Assembly: GCF_005876985.1 (NCBI RefSeq)
Contig: NZ_VAHD01000003.1
Coordinates: 496,001 to 560,000 of the forward strand
DNA length: 64,000 nucleotides
Direction: 5' to 3'
Source: Rhodoferax bucti
GTDB lineage: Bacteria > Pseudomonadota > Gammaproteobacteria > Burkholderiales > Burkholderiaceae_C
Positions within the stretch are counted from its first letter, which is position 1. Every line of letters starts with the position of its first letter. Below the pieces are notes generated by a model, which saw only the letters and a program-made list of their open reading frames with translations, ran no database searches and was not told where the DNA came from. Positions 18,251 to 27,455 of the stretch are shown one piece after another. Both the position numbers and the translations under genes were made by a program.

Positions 18251-18766
18251 CTATTCCAATTGATCCAAGCGCTGATTCAGGTCTTGGGCGAACTTATCGA
18301 TAAACATCAATGCCCGAACACTGCCAACCGCTGCGGCGGGGTCTTGCCGCTGGTCCAGATGCTGCTCGCACTGTTGCAGCAAGTCCTTGCGTGCCGCTTG
18401 CACCTCGGCGAGCAACTGCTCCAGGGCGTCAGCATCGGCGGAATCGTCCAGCGCCTCACGCCACTCCATCTGCTGCATCAAAAACTGCGTGGGCATGGCG
18501 GTATTGCTGTGGGCCTGTATGGGAAACCCAGCCAATTCACACAAATAGGCGGCCCGTTTGAGCGGGTCTTTCAGGCGTTGGTAGGCTTCATTAATGCGCA
18601 CCGACCACTGCATGGCCACGCGCTGGGCTGCAGGTCCGTGCGACGCAAATTTGTCAGGATGGGCCTCGCGCTGCAGCTCTTTCCAGCGCGCGTCCACGCT
18701 CGCACGGTCCTGCGCAAACCCTTGCTTCAGACCGAACAGCGCAAAGTCATCGTCTTGCAGGTTCAC
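18251..18766 (-). CDS. hscB: Fe-S assembly co-chaperone HscB
   Basis: This 171-residue J-domain protein delivers IscU to HscA and stimulates its ATPase. The HPD motif is in REAHPDKFA near residue 36, and a C-terminal three-helix bundle follows. The start is GTG at 18766, which overlaps the iscA stop by four bases (GTGA), so translation is probably coupled. Confidence 0.95.
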   Translation of the reverse strand: MNLQDDDFALFGLKQGFAQDRASVDARWKELQREAHPDKFASHGPAAQRVAMQWSVRINEAYQRLKDPLKRAAYLCELAGFPIQAHSNTAMPTQFLMQQMEWREALDDSADADALEQLLAEVQAARKDLLQQCEQHLDQRQDPAAAVGSVRALMFIDKFAQDLNQRLDQLE

Positions 18767-19086
18767 ACGCGAAACGACTCACCGCAACCGCACTTGTCGC
18801 GCTCATTGGGGTTGTTGAAACGAAAACCTTCGTTCAGCCCTTCGCGCACAAAGTCCAGCTGGGTGCCGTCGATATAGGCAAGGCTCTTGGGATCCACCAG
18901 CACTTTCACGCCGTGACCTTCAAAGACCACGTCTTCGGGCGCCAGCTCGTCCACGTATTCGAGCTGATAGGCCAGGCCCGAACACCCGGTCGTCTTCACG
19001 CCCAAGCGAACGCCAACGCCCTTACCGCGCTTGGTCAAATACCGGGTGACGTGCCGTGCAGCAGCCTCTGTCAGAGTGACGGCCAT
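18763..19086 (-). CDS. iscA: Iron-sulfur assembly protein IscA
   Basis: This 107-residue A-type carrier has all three conserved Cys: Cys35 (TTGCSGLAY), Cys99 and Cys101 (KCGCGESF). It delivers clusters, mainly [4Fe-4S], to apo-proteins. One base separates it from iscU, and it overlaps hscB by four. Confidence 0.96.
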   Translation of the reverse strand: MAVTLTEAAARHVTRYLTKRGKGVGVRLGVKTTGCSGLAYQLEYVDELAPEDVVFEGHGVKVLVDPKSLAYIDGTQLDFVREGLNEGFRFNNPNERDKCGCGESFRV

Positions 19087-19087
19087 A

Positions 19088-19474
19088 TCAGTTCAGGTGC
19101 TTTTTCTTGTAGTCATCCACGGCTGCCTTGATAGCGTCTTCCGCCAGGATGGAGCAGTGAATTTTCACGGGAGGCAGTGCGAGCTCTTCAGCGATCTGGC
19201 TGTTTTTCAGGGCAGCAGCTTCATCGAGCGTTTTGCCTTTGACCCACTCGGTCACCAAGGAGCTGGATGCGATGGCAGAACCGCAGCCATAGGTCTTGAA
19301 ACGGGCGTCTTCAATCACGCCGGTTTGGGGGTTGACCTTGATCTGCAATTTCATCACGTCGCCGCACGCGGGCGCACCCACCATGCCAGTGCCCACAGAC
19401 TCGTCGCCCTTGTCAAAAGAGCCGACATTGCGGGGGTTTTCGTAGTGGTCAACGACCTTGTCTGAATATGCCAT
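19088..19474 (-). CDS. iscU: Iron-sulfur cluster scaffold IscU
   Basis: This is the 128-residue scaffold on which [2Fe-2S] clusters are built with sulfur from IscS. The ligands Cys37, Cys64 and Cys107, and Asp39 (PACGDVMKL), are present. The HscA recognition loop LPPVK is at residues 100-104. It lies 22 bp after iscS. Confidence 0.97.
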   Translation of the reverse strand: MAYSDKVVDHYENPRNVGSFDKGDESVGTGMVGAPACGDVMKLQIKVNPQTGVIEDARFKTYGCGSAIASSSLVTEWVKGKTLDEAAALKNSQIAEELALPPVKIHCSILAEDAIKAAVDDYKKKHLN

Positions 19475-19496
19475 TTTGCTTACCTCGTAACTTTGA

Positions 19497-20717
19497 TCAG
19501 TGCGCTGCCCACTGGATGGTGGACAGGTCGATACCTTCTTTGTACATGTCCCACAAGGGACTCAAATCGCGCAGTTTGGCCACGTTTTGCTTGATGGTGT
19601 CCACCGCATAGTCAATATCTGCTTCGGTCGTCCAACGACCAATCGTCATACGCAAGCTGCTGTGGGCCAGCTCATCGCTACGACCCAACGCACGCAGCAC
19701 ATAGCTGGGCTCCAAGGACGCAGAGGTACATGCTGAGCCGCTGCTCACCGCCAGACCCTTGATGCCCATGATCAGCGACTCGCCCTCAACATAGTTGAAG
19801 CTCATGTTCAGGTTATGGGGAACACGCTTGTCTTTGTGACCATTGATAAAGACCTGCTCAATGCCTTCCAGCCCGGCCAACATGCGGTCGTGCAACGCCT
19901 TGATGCGCTTGTTTTCTTCGTGCATCTCTTCCTTGGCAATGCGGTAAGCCTCGCCCATCCCCACGATTTGGTGGGTCGGCAGCGTGCCACTGCGCATGCC
20001 ACGCTCATGGCCGCCGCCGTGCATTTGAGCTTCCAGGCGAATGCGTGGCTTGCGGCGCACAAACAGAGCACCTATGCCCTTGGGACCATAGGTCTTGTGG
20101 GAGGTCAAGCTCATCAAATCGATGGGCAACCGGGTCATATCAATATCTACACGGCCGGTCGCTTGCGCGGCATCCACATGGAAGATCACGCCCTTTTCGC
20201 GGCAGGCGTTACCAATCGCCGTAACGTCTTGAATGACGCCGATTTCGTTATTCACAAACATGACGCTGGCCAGAATGGTGTCCGGACGAATGGCTGCCTT
20301 GAAAGCATCCAGATTCACCAGACCATCTTCCTGCACATCAAGGTAAGTCACCTCAAAGCCCTGGCGCTCCAGCTCGCGGCAGGTATCCAGCACTGCCTTG
20401 TGCTCGGTTTTCACCGTGATGATGTGCTTACCCTTGCTCTTGTAGAACTGTGCTGCACCTTTGAGGGCGAGGTTGTTGGACTCGGTGGCACCCGACGTCC
20501 AGACGATTTCCCGAGGGTCGGCATTGATCAGCGAGGCCACTTGTTCGCGTGCCTTCTCTACTGCGGCTTCCGCTTCCCAGCCCCAAGCGTGGCTGCGGGA
20601 AGCCGGGTTACCAAAGTGGTTACGCAGCCAAGGGACCATGGCATCCACCACCCGCTCGTCGCAGGGGTTGGTGGCGCTGTAATCCATGTAAATCGGGAAA
20701 TGAGGTGTGGTGTCCAT
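19497..20717 (-). CDS. iscS: Cysteine desulfurase IscS
   Basis: This 406-residue PLP enzyme releases sulfur from cysteine for Fe-S clusters and for tRNA thiolation. The PLP Lys is in [12 protein letters not shown], and the catalytic Cys loop is [14 protein letters not shown]. The N-terminus ([15 protein letters not shown]) and length fit the housekeeping IscS group. It begins 30 bp after iscR. Confidence 0.97.
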   Translation of the reverse strand: MDTTPHFPIYMDYSATNPCDERVVDAMVPWLRNHFGNPASRSHAWGWEAEAAVEKAREQVASLINADPREIVWTSGATESNNLALKGAAQFYKSKGKHIITVKTEHKAVLDTCRELERQGFEVTYLDVQEDGLVNLDAFKAAIRPDTILASVMFVNNEIGVIQDVTAIGNACREKGVIFHVDAAQATGRVDIDMTRLPIDLMSLTSHKTYGPKGIGALFVRRKPRIRLEAQMHGGGHERGMRSGTLPTHQIVGMGEAYRIAKEEMHEENKRIKALHDRMLAGLEGIEQVFINGHKDKRVPHNLNMSFNYVEGESLIMGIKGLAVSSGSACTSASLEPSYVLRALGRSDELAHSSLRMTIGRWTTEADIDYAVDTIKQNVAKLRDLSPLWDMYKEGIDLSTIQWAAH

Positions 20718-20747
20718 AGCTGGCTCGATGCTGGCTGTCAGTAAAAA

Positions 20748-21284
20748 TCAGGATTTAGAAAAAACGTTACCTAATGCGAACACCGAATTCGGGGCATTCA
20801 CACGGATGGGCTTCACTACCGGCATGGCAGAAATAGCGCGCTTGATGGTGGGCTTGTCCTCAATTTGCAGGCCCTTGGCCAGCTGGTCGTCCACCAGCTT
20901 TTGCAAGGTGACCGAGTCCAGAAACTCCACCATGCGGGTGTTCAAAGACGCCCACAGGTCATGGGTCATGCAGCGGGCGCCCTCGCCCAGGCAGTTTTCT
21001 TTGCCGCTGCATTGGGTGGCATCGATCGGCTCATCCACGGAGGTGATGATTTCCGCTACGGTAATGTCAGAGGCCTTGCGAGCCAAGGTGTAACCGCCAC
21101 CGGGGCCCCGGGTGGATTCCACAAGGTCATGGCGGCGCAGTTTGCCGAAGAGCTGCTCCAGGTACGACAAAGAAATTTGCTGGCGCTGGCTGATCGCTGC
21201 CAACGTCACGGGCCCGGAGCTTTGGCGCAGGCCCAGATCGATCATCGCGGTGACCGCAAAACGGCCTTTGGTGGTGAGACGCAT
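20748..21284 (-). CDS. iscR: Fe-S cluster-sensing repressor IscR
   Basis: This 178-residue Rrf2-family regulator carries an N-terminal winged helix ([17 protein letters not shown]) and the cluster ligands Cys92, Cys98, Cys105 and His108. With a [2Fe-2S] cluster it represses the isc operon through type 1 sites. Three candidate sites lie in the 115-bp gap before it. It is the first gene of iscRSUA-hscBA-fdx. Confidence 0.97.
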   Translation of the reverse strand: MRLTTKGRFAVTAMIDLGLRQSSGPVTLAAISQRQQISLSYLEQLFGKLRRHDLVESTRGPGGGYTLARKASDITVAEIITSVDEPIDATQCSGKENCLGEGARCMTHDLWASLNTRMVEFLDSVTLQKLVDDQLAKGLQIEDKPTIKRAISAMPVVKPIRVNAPNSVFALGNVFSKS

Positions 21285-21304
21285 CGCTTGCTCCTTCGGG
21301 TGGG

Positions 21305-21328
21305 TTATTGACTAGCGGACTCAAGTAT
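21305..21328 (-). promoter_or_regulatory. iscR promoter -10 region with candidate IscR type 1 site
   Basis: On the minus strand, TGCTATACT (extended -10, TATACT at 21329-21324) lies about 40 bases before the ATG. The plus strand over the same bases reads TTGACTA-GCG-GACTCAA-GTAT, close to the IscR type 1 pattern YYGACTR-www-YAGTCRR-STAT. IscR bound here would block RNA polymerase. Confidence 0.6.
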
Positions 21329-21337
21329 AGCACTCAA

Positions 21338-21357
21338 CCCCGCAGTTCAGTCGGGTA
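21338..21357 (-). promoter_or_regulatory. Candidate second IscR type 1 site
   Basis: The minus strand reads TACCCGACTGAACTGCGGGG. The left half (CCGACTG) matches the type 1 half-site; the right half is only partly matched. It lies just upstream of the -10 box. Confidence 0.4.
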
Positions 21358-21376
21358 AGCAGACTGATCAGTCTAT

Positions 21377-21399
21377 GTACCCGATAGGATTAGTCAACT
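21377..21399 (-). promoter_or_regulatory. Candidate upstream IscR type 1 site
   Basis: The minus strand reads AGTTGACTA, then ATC, then CTATCGGGTAC. TTGACTA fits YYGACTR fully, and the right half fits five of seven positions. It starts at the uvrB stop codon. The gap also holds a 12-bp palindrome (GACTGATCAGTC, 21362-21373). Confidence 0.5.
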
Positions 21400-23523
21400 T
21401 TACAGGCTCACGATGTTGTCGGACCCCGGTGCACCGAATGCCTGCTCTTTCAGGATGGTCAATTGGTCGCGCACGCGCGCGGCTTTTTCGAACTCCAAAT
21501 TGCGAGCGTGCTCCATCATCAGTTTCTCCAGGCGCTTGATTTCGCGGGAAATATCCTTCTCGCTCATGTCCTCTACCTGCGCGCGCTGCTGGGCATCACG
21601 CTCCAAGCGCTCGGCTTCCTTGCCGGCCTTTTCGCTGTACACGCCGTCAATCAGATCACGCACCTTCTTCACAATGGCTTTGGGGGTAATGCCACGCTCA
21701 AGGTTGTGGGCAATCTGCTTCTTACGGCGCCGCTCGGTTTCCCCGATGGCCCGCGCCATGGAGTCCGTAATTTTGTCGGCATACAAAATCGCCTTGCCTT
21801 CCAGATTACGGGCCGCGCGACCAATCGTTTGAATCAAAGAACGCTCTGAGCGCAAGAAGCCTTCTTTGTCAGCATCCAGAATGGCCACCAGTGACACCTC
21901 CGGGATATCCAAGCCCTCGCGCAGCAAGTTGATACCCACCAACACGTCAAAAGTGCCCAGCCGCAAGTCGCGCAATATCTCCACACGCTCCACCGTGTCC
22001 ACATCGCTGTGCAGATAGCGCACCTTGACGCCGTTGTCCGTCAGGTAGTCCGTCAGCTGCTCCGCCATGCGCTTGGTGAGCGTCGTGATCAACACCCGTT
22101 CGTTTTTGTCCACCCGGATGCGGATTTCCTGCAGCACATCGTCCACCTGGGTGCCGGCAGGCCGCACTTCCACCTCGGGGTCGACCAAGCCGGTGGGGCG
22201 CACCACCTGCTCCACCACCTGGCCGGCGTGCTCGTTTTCCCATTGGGCGGGCGTAGCAGACACAAAGACGACCTGGCGCATCTTGGTTTCGAACTCTTCA
22301 AACTTCAGCGGCCGGTTGTCCAAGGCGCTGGGCAGACGGAAACCGTACTCCACCAGCGTGGTCTTCCGCGCCCGGTCGCCGTTGTACATACCCCCAAACT
22401 GACCGATCAACACGTGGCTCTCGTCCAGAAACATCAACGCGTCTTTGGGCAAATAGTCGGTCAGCGTAGACGGTGGTTCGCCGGGGGCGGAACCACTCAG
22501 ATGGCGCGAGTAGTTTTCAATGCCCTTGCAATGCCCCACTTCACTGAGCATTTCCAAATCAAACCGGGTGCGCTGTTCCAGGCGCTGCGCCTCCACCAGC
22601 TTGCCCATACCCACAAACTCCTTGAGCCGGTCTGCCAGCTCGGTCTTGATGGCTTCCACTGCCGACAGCACTTGTTCCCGGGGTGTCACATAGTGGCTAC
22701 TGGGGTACACAGTGAAGCGGGGAATCTTCTGGCGAATGCGCCCGGTCAACGGGTCAAACAGCTGCAGGCTCTCGATTTCGTCATCAAACAGCTCCACCCG
22801 AATCGCCATTTCAGAGTGTTCCGCCGGAAAGATGTCGATGGTGTCACCGCGCACGCGGAAGGCGCCGCGGCTGAAATCCATATCGTTGCGCTGGTACTGC
22901 ATGCGAACCAGTTGGGCAATCATGTCGCGCTGGCCCATTCGGTCGCCGGTGCGCAAGGTCATTACCATCTGGTGGTAGCTCTCGGGTTTGCCGATACCGT
23001 AAATGGCCGACACCGTGGCCACGATCACCACATCGCGCCGCTCCAGCAGGCTCTTGGTGCACGAGAGGCGCATCTGCTCAATGTGCTCGTTGATCGCGCT
23101 GTCTTTCTCGATAAACAAGTCGCGCTGCGGCACATAAGCCTCGGGCTGGTAGTAGTCGTAGTAGCTGACGAAATACTCCACCGCGTTTTTGGGGAAAAAC
23201 TCGCGGAATTCACTGTACAACTGCGCCGCCAACGTTTTGTTAGGCGCAAACACAATGGCCGGGCGCCCCAGGCGGGCGATCACATTGGCCATGGTGAAGG
23301 TTTTGCCTGAGCCGGTCACCCCCAACAGCGTCTGAAACACCTCGCCGTCTTCCACACCACTGACCAACTGGTCGATGGCAGTAGGCTGGTCACCCGCCGG
23401 GGGATAAGGCTGGTACAGCTCAAACGGCGAGTCCGGGTAACTGACAAAGGTGCCGGTGCGTACCTGCTCCGAGGCGTCGTTCTCCACAACAGCAAGAGGG
23501 GCGGGATTCTTGGAAGCAGGCAT
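21400..23523 (-). CDS. uvrB: Excinuclease ABC subunit B
   Basis: This 707-residue DNA damage verification helicase works in nucleotide excision repair. It has Walker [10 protein letters not shown], the beta-hairpin [12 protein letters not shown], the helicase motifs, and a C-terminal UVR domain ([22 protein letters not shown]). The first ~25 residues are a non-conserved extension before the usual [15 protein letters not shown] saw no LexA box in the 87 bp before it. Confidence 0.97.
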   Translation of the reverse strand: MPASKNPAPLAVVENDASEQVRTGTFVSYPDSPFELYQPYPPAGDQPTAIDQLVSGVEDGEVFQTLLGVTGSGKTFTMANVIARLGRPAIVFAPNKTLAAQLYSEFREFFPKNAVEYFVSYYDYYQPEAYVPQRDLFIEKDSAINEHIEQMRLSCTKSLLERRDVVIVATVSAIYGIGKPESYHQMVMTLRTGDRMGQRDMIAQLVRMQYQRNDMDFSRGAFRVRGDTIDIFPAEHSEMAIRVELFDDEIESLQLFDPLTGRIRQKIPRFTVYPSSHYVTPREQVLSAVEAIKTELADRLKEFVGMGKLVEAQRLEQRTRFDLEMLSEVGHCKGIENYSRHLSGSAPGEPPSTLTDYLPKDALMFLDESHVLIGQFGGMYNGDRARKTTLVEYGFRLPSALDNRPLKFEEFETKMRQVVFVSATPAQWENEHAGQVVEQVVRPTGLVDPEVEVRPAGTQVDDVLQEIRIRVDKNERVLITTLTKRMAEQLTDYLTDNGVKVRYLHSDVDTVERVEILRDLRLGTFDVLVGINLLREGLDIPEVSLVAILDADKEGFLRSERSLIQTIGRAARNLEGKAILYADKITDSMARAIGETERRRKKQIAHNLERGITPKAIVKKVRDLIDGVYSEKAGKEAERLERDAQQRAQVEDMSEKDISREIKRLEKLMMEHARNLEFEKAARVRDQLTILKEQAFGAPGSDNIVSL

Positions 23524-23610
23524 GGCAAGTCCGGTCGGCAGTCAAAAAAAGAAGCAAAAGCAGCGAAAGATGAGACTGTAGACTAGCCACGCCACTGCAC
23601 AGGAGACGCG

Positions 23611-24654
23611 TTGGAAAACACTTTGTTTCCGGGGGTACGACTCCCGCTCATGCAAGCGCCCATGGCCGGCGCGCAAGGGGCGGCGCTGGCCGCTGCTGTT
23701 TGTGAAGCCGGAGCTCTGGGTTCCGTGCCCGCCGCCATGCTCACCGCAGACACCCTGGATGCGGAGCTCCGCAAGCTGCAAACGCTGACACAGCGGCCCT
23801 ACAACGTCAACTTTTTCTGCCACGAGGCACCTGCGCCCTCTCCCCGAGCCGAAGCGGCCTGGCGCCAAGCCCTGCAGCCTCATTACCAGCAGTGGGGCCT
23901 TACCGAGGCGGACATCACTCCCGGGCCCGGCCGGGCTCCCTTCTCTGCGGCCATGGCCGAAGTGCTGGAAGCATTCCGCCCTGCAGTAGTGAGTTTTCAT
24001 TTTGGTTTGCCCGCGCCCGATTTACTGGCCCGTGTGAAAGCGATGGGCTCGCTGGTGCTTTCATCTGCCACCACCCTGGAGGAGGGGCTCTGGCTGCAGG
24101 CCCATGGCGCAGACATAGTCATCGCACAAGGCGTGGAAGCGGGCGGCCACCGCGGCATGTTTTTAAGCAATGACCTGCACAGCCAAATTCCGCTGCGCGA
24201 CTTACTCGCCCAACTCACCCAAGCCCTACAAATTCCGGTGATCGCCGCGGGAGGCATTGTGGATGCCGAGGCGGTGGCCACTGCCATGGCCCGCGGAGCA
24301 GCGGGGGTGCAAGCCGGAACCGCCTACCTCACCTGCCACGAAAGCAGCACCAGCGCCTTGCACCGCCAAGCCTTGCAAAATCCGGCGGGTGCGCAAACGG
24401 CGCTGACCAACGTATTCACCGGCCGACCGGCCCGCGGCATCCTGAACCATGCCATGCGCAGCCTGGGGCCCATATCCCCCGTGGCGCCCGCTTTTCCGCT
24501 CGCAACAGCAGCCATGGCCCCCTTGCGTGCGAAGGCCGAAGCAGCGGGCTCCAGCGACTTCAGCCCGCTGTGGTCCGGGCAAAACACCCGTGGCTGCCTC
24601 TCTACCAGTGCAGCAGAAACCACGCACCGCCTGGCAGCCGGCTTTGGCTACTAA
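23611..24654 (+). CDS. Nitronate monooxygenase-like FMN enzyme
   Basis: This 347-residue 2-nitropropane-dioxygenase-family protein has the FMN barrel motifs LPLMQAPMAGAQG, GADIVIAQGVEAGGHRG (with the active-site His) and IPVIAAGGIVDAEAV. Such enzymes oxidise alkyl nitronates, which can be toxic; the true substrate here is unknown. The start is TTG at 23611, preceded by AGGAGA with good spacing. It diverges from uvrB and is followed 104 bp later by the aminotransferase. Confidence 0.85.
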   Translation: MENTLFPGVRLPLMQAPMAGAQGAALAAAVCEAGALGSVPAAMLTADTLDAELRKLQTLTQRPYNVNFFCHEAPAPSPRAEAAWRQALQPHYQQWGLTEADITPGPGRAPFSAAMAEVLEAFRPAVVSFHFGLPAPDLLARVKAMGSLVLSSATTLEEGLWLQAHGADIVIAQGVEAGGHRGMFLSNDLHSQIPLRDLLAQLTQALQIPVIAAGGIVDAEAVATAMARGAAGVQAGTAYLTCHESSTSALHRQALQNPAGAQTALTNVFTGRPARGILNHAMRSLGPISPVAPAFPLATAAMAPLRAKAEAAGSSDFSPLWSGQNTRGCLSTSAAETTHRLAAGFGY

Positions 24655-24758
24655 CGCGCGGCTTATCGGGCACCACGGCGGTGCCCCTTAAAATACCGGC
24701 TTCTCTCCGGGGCCTCCACCGGGCCTCTTTGTCGCTCCCCTCCGCACAGGACTTATCC

Positions 24759-25967
24759 ATGTCTCTCTTTACCGCCGTCGAAATGGCTCCCCGCGACCCC
24801 ATCCTGGGTCTGAACGAACAATTCAACGCTGACACCAACCCCAACAAAGTGAACCTGGGCGTGGGCGTGTACTTCGACGACAACGGCAAACTGCCCCTGC
24901 TGCAATGCGTGCAAGCGGCTGAAAAGACCATGATGGACAAACCCACTGCACGCGGCTACCTGCCTATCGACGGTATTGCCGCCTACGACGCGGCAGTCAA
25001 GGGCCTGGTTTTCGGTGCTGACTCCGACGTGGTCAAAAGCGGCCGCGTGGCGACCGTGCAAGCCATTGGCGGCACCGGCGGTTTGAAAATCGGCGCAGAC
25101 TTTCTGAAGAAAATCAGCCCCAACGCGACCGTGCTGATCTCGGACCCCAGCTGGGAAAACCACCGCGCGCTGTTCACCAATGCCGGCTTCCCCGTGGACA
25201 CCTATCCCTACTTCGACCAGAGCGCCAACGGCGGTCTGGGCGGCATCAACTTTGAAGGCATGCTGGCCAAGTTGAGCAGCGCCGCAGAAGGCACCATCGT
25301 GCTGCTGCACGCTTGCTGCCACAACCCCACCGGTTACGACATCACTGCCGCCCAGTGGGACCAGGTGATCGCTGTGGTCAAGGCGCGCAAACTGACTGCC
25401 TTCCTGGACATGGCCTACCAAGGCTTCGGCTACGGCATCGCTGAAGACGGCGCCGTCATCGCCAAGTTTGTGGCGGCTGAACTGAACATTTTTGTGTCCA
25501 CCAGCTTCTCCAAGAGCTTCAGCCTGTACGGCGAGCGCGTGGGCGCCCTGAGCGTGGTCGGCAGCAGCAAGGAAGAAACCGACCGCGTCCTGAGCCAGCT
25601 CAAGATCGCGATCCGTACCAACTACTCCAACCCACCCACCCACGGTGGTGCCATCGTGGCTGCCGTGTTGAACAACCCCGAGCTGCGTGCCCAGTGGGAA
25701 CAGGAACTCGGCGAAATGCGCGTGCGCATCAAGGCCATGCGCCAGAAGCTGGTTGACGGCCTCAAGGCCGCCGGCGTGGCCAAGGACATGTCCTTCATCA
25801 CCACCCAGATCGGCATGTTCAGCTACTCCGGCCTGTCCAAAGACCAGATGGTGCGCCTGCGCTCCGAGTTCGGCGTCTACGGGACCGACACCGGCCGCAT
25901 GTGCGTTGCTGCCCTGAACAGCAAGAACATCGACTACGTCTGCCAGGCGATCGCCAAGGTCGTTTAA
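24759..25967 (+). CDS. Aromatic amino acid/aspartate aminotransferase
   Basis: This 402-residue class I PLP aminotransferase of the AspC/TyrB group has the PLP Lys in STSFSKSFSLYGERVG. The family motifs VNLGVGVYFDDNGKLPLL, HACCHNPTGYD and a C-terminal RMCVAALN are present. It transfers amino groups between aspartate or aromatic amino acids and 2-oxoglutarate. The start at 24759 matches the family N-terminus (LFTAVEMAPRDPILGL). The in-frame extension upstream is not conserved-looking. Confidence 0.93.
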   Translation: MSLFTAVEMAPRDPILGLNEQFNADTNPNKVNLGVGVYFDDNGKLPLLQCVQAAEKTMMDKPTARGYLPIDGIAAYDAAVKGLVFGADSDVVKSGRVATVQAIGGTGGLKIGADFLKKISPNATVLISDPSWENHRALFTNAGFPVDTYPYFDQSANGGLGGINFEGMLAKLSSAAEGTIVLLHACCHNPTGYDITAAQWDQVIAVVKARKLTAFLDMAYQGFGYGIAEDGAVIAKFVAAELNIFVSTSFSKSFSLYGERVGALSVVGSSKEETDRVLSQLKIAIRTNYSNPPTHGGAIVAAVLNNPELRAQWEQELGEMRVRIKAMRQKLVDGLKAAGVAKDMSFITTQIGMFSYSGLSKDQMVRLRSEFGVYGTDTGRMCVAALNSKNIDYVCQAIAKVV

Positions 25968-25996
25968 GTCGTGACCACGGGGCCTTGGCCCCGGGC

Positions 25997-26043
25997 GGGC
26001 AGCTACTATTTTGATAGCTGCCCGCGCATATTCCACGGGCGCT
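25997..26043 (+). repeat. Dispersed repeat copy with 9-bp hairpin after the aminotransferase gene
   Basis: GGGCAGCTA (25997-26005) pairs perfectly with TAGCTGCCC (26015-26023). Then CGCGCATATTCCACGGGCGCTA follows, matching the other copies. It may act as a weak terminator, though it has no T run. The next gene's ribosome site begins directly after it. Confidence 0.75.
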
Positions 26044-26058
26044 ATTGAAGGAAAATGC

Positions 26059-27402
26059 ATGAAAAAACTGGCGTATGCCTTGGGAGCCCTGCTGGGGCTG
26101 ATGTCCACCACCGCCGGAGCTTGGGGCAACCACACCTTGGCGGCCTACCGCGCCCTGGAAGTCATGCCGGAGGTGGTCAATGCCGCAGCCGTGACGGTCG
26201 AGCCCCTGGAAGCCTTCCTCAAGTCCGAAGAAAAAACCATCGAAGCGCTGTTAGCCAGCCAAGAGGCTTGGGCGGCTGCCAATCTGGAGCACTACCCGCC
26301 CCGCCCCGCCAAGCTGGCGTTCACCGCCAACGCCGACCGGTCTGACGAAGCCCGCCGTCTCGCCTTCGCCCACGCCTTGCGGATTGCGCCCAACAGCAAA
26401 TTCGCCCTGTTCATCCAGCCCGATCCGCGCACAGCAACCGGGCCCGGCCCCCGCTTGCCTTCCGAGGCAGTCACCACCCTGCCCATGCTGGGCAATGCCA
26501 GCCAGAAGTTCCAACCCGTCAAGGCCGGAGACAGCCTCTCGGCCCTCGCCGTAGTAGCCACCGCAGTGGATGAACCGGACTACGGCCTGGACATCAACCT
26601 CTGGGACGACAGCCCCTCCGATTGGGGCAAGATGTACGGCTTCGGTACGCTGCCTTTTGGCAACCCCGTGCTGCCTTACTCCACCCAAGCCCCCTTCCAC
26701 ATGGGCTTCATGCACGAGAGCAAGGTCCTTTACACGGCGGCCCCGTTTCTCAAGCGCACCTTCCCGCAACTGCGGGTCTACCAGTACTCCACCCTGGCCT
26801 CGCTCGCCTTCCGGACCGGGCACCCGTATTGGGGATGGCGCTTCACCGGCCTAGCGCTGCACTACGTGGAAGACCTCACCCAGCCTTACCACGCCAGCCT
26901 GGCCCCGGGGGACTCCACCCTCAAACTGCTGGCCGCCAACGCTATGGCCATGGCCGGCTTTGCGGGCATGAAGAATGACATGGTGGTCCTGCTCTCTAAT
27001 CGCCACCTGGCGTTGGAAAAATACCAATCCGAGCTGCTGCTCAACTCCGCCTTGGCCAAGCAGGACACCCCGATCGACCAGGCCCTGCGCCACGCCGACA
27101 AAGACAGCAGCTACCCCGAGTGGTACGACCTTTACCTGCGCAACGTGGTGGCCGCCCAAGCGGCGGGCTACGGAAGCCGGCTGGCGCAAACGCTGGTTGC
27201 CAGCGTGCCGGCAGGTTTTGTCTCGGACCCGGCGTTTGACTTTGGTACCCAGGAAGACAAAATCATGCTGGTGAAGGAATTGGCCACCGCCCAGCCCGAA
27301 GCACGGGCCCGGCTGGACGCCTTGGTGGCCGAGCTGCTAACCAACTTCGGCTCCCACAGCCGCAATGCCATTAGCGGCATTCTCAAAGCCAGTAACCGCT
27401 GA
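26059..27402 (+). CDS. Secreted phospholipase C/P1-nuclease superfamily protein
   Basis: This 447-residue exported protein has a signal peptide that ends TTAGA before WGNHT, so the mature protein would start with Trp. In zinc phospholipase C and P1/S1 nucleases, the amino group of an N-terminal Trp binds zinc. Further likely zinc ligands are HMGFMHES near 220 and the helix motif LALHYVEDLTQPYHA near 275. It is larger than typical members, and the substrate (phospholipid, nucleic acid or other) is open. AAGGA lies 6 bases before the ATG. It stands alone, 53 bp before phaZ. Confidence 0.7.
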   Translation: MKKLAYALGALLGLMSTTAGAWGNHTLAAYRALEVMPEVVNAAAVTVEPLEAFLKSEEKTIEALLASQEAWAAANLEHYPPRPAKLAFTANADRSDEARRLAFAHALRIAPNSKFALFIQPDPRTATGPGPRLPSEAVTTLPMLGNASQKFQPVKAGDSLSALAVVATAVDEPDYGLDINLWDDSPSDWGKMYGFGTLPFGNPVLPYSTQAPFHMGFMHESKVLYTAAPFLKRTFPQLRVYQYSTLASLAFRTGHPYWGWRFTGLALHYVEDLTQPYHASLAPGDSTLKLLAANAMAMAGFAGMKNDMVVLLSNRHLALEKYQSELLLNSALAKQDTPIDQALRHADKDSSYPEWYDLYLRNVVAAQAAGYGSRLAQTLVASVPAGFVSDPAFDFGTQEDKIMLVKELATAQPEARARLDALVAELLTNFGSHSRNAISGILKASNR

Positions 27403-27455
27403 AACACGCAACGCTGTTATATTGCACTGCAACATTTTCCGAAAGCGAGCCTTTT

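Noticed and set aside
21362..21373. Perfect 12-bp palindrome GACTGATCAGTC before iscR as a separate operator
   Set aside because: It lies between IscR-like sites and matches no known regulator pattern; noted with the iscR promoter only.
23524..23610. Possible LexA/SOS box before uvrB
   Set aside because: No CTGT-N8-ACAG arrangement was found; the nearest sequence has only one half-site.
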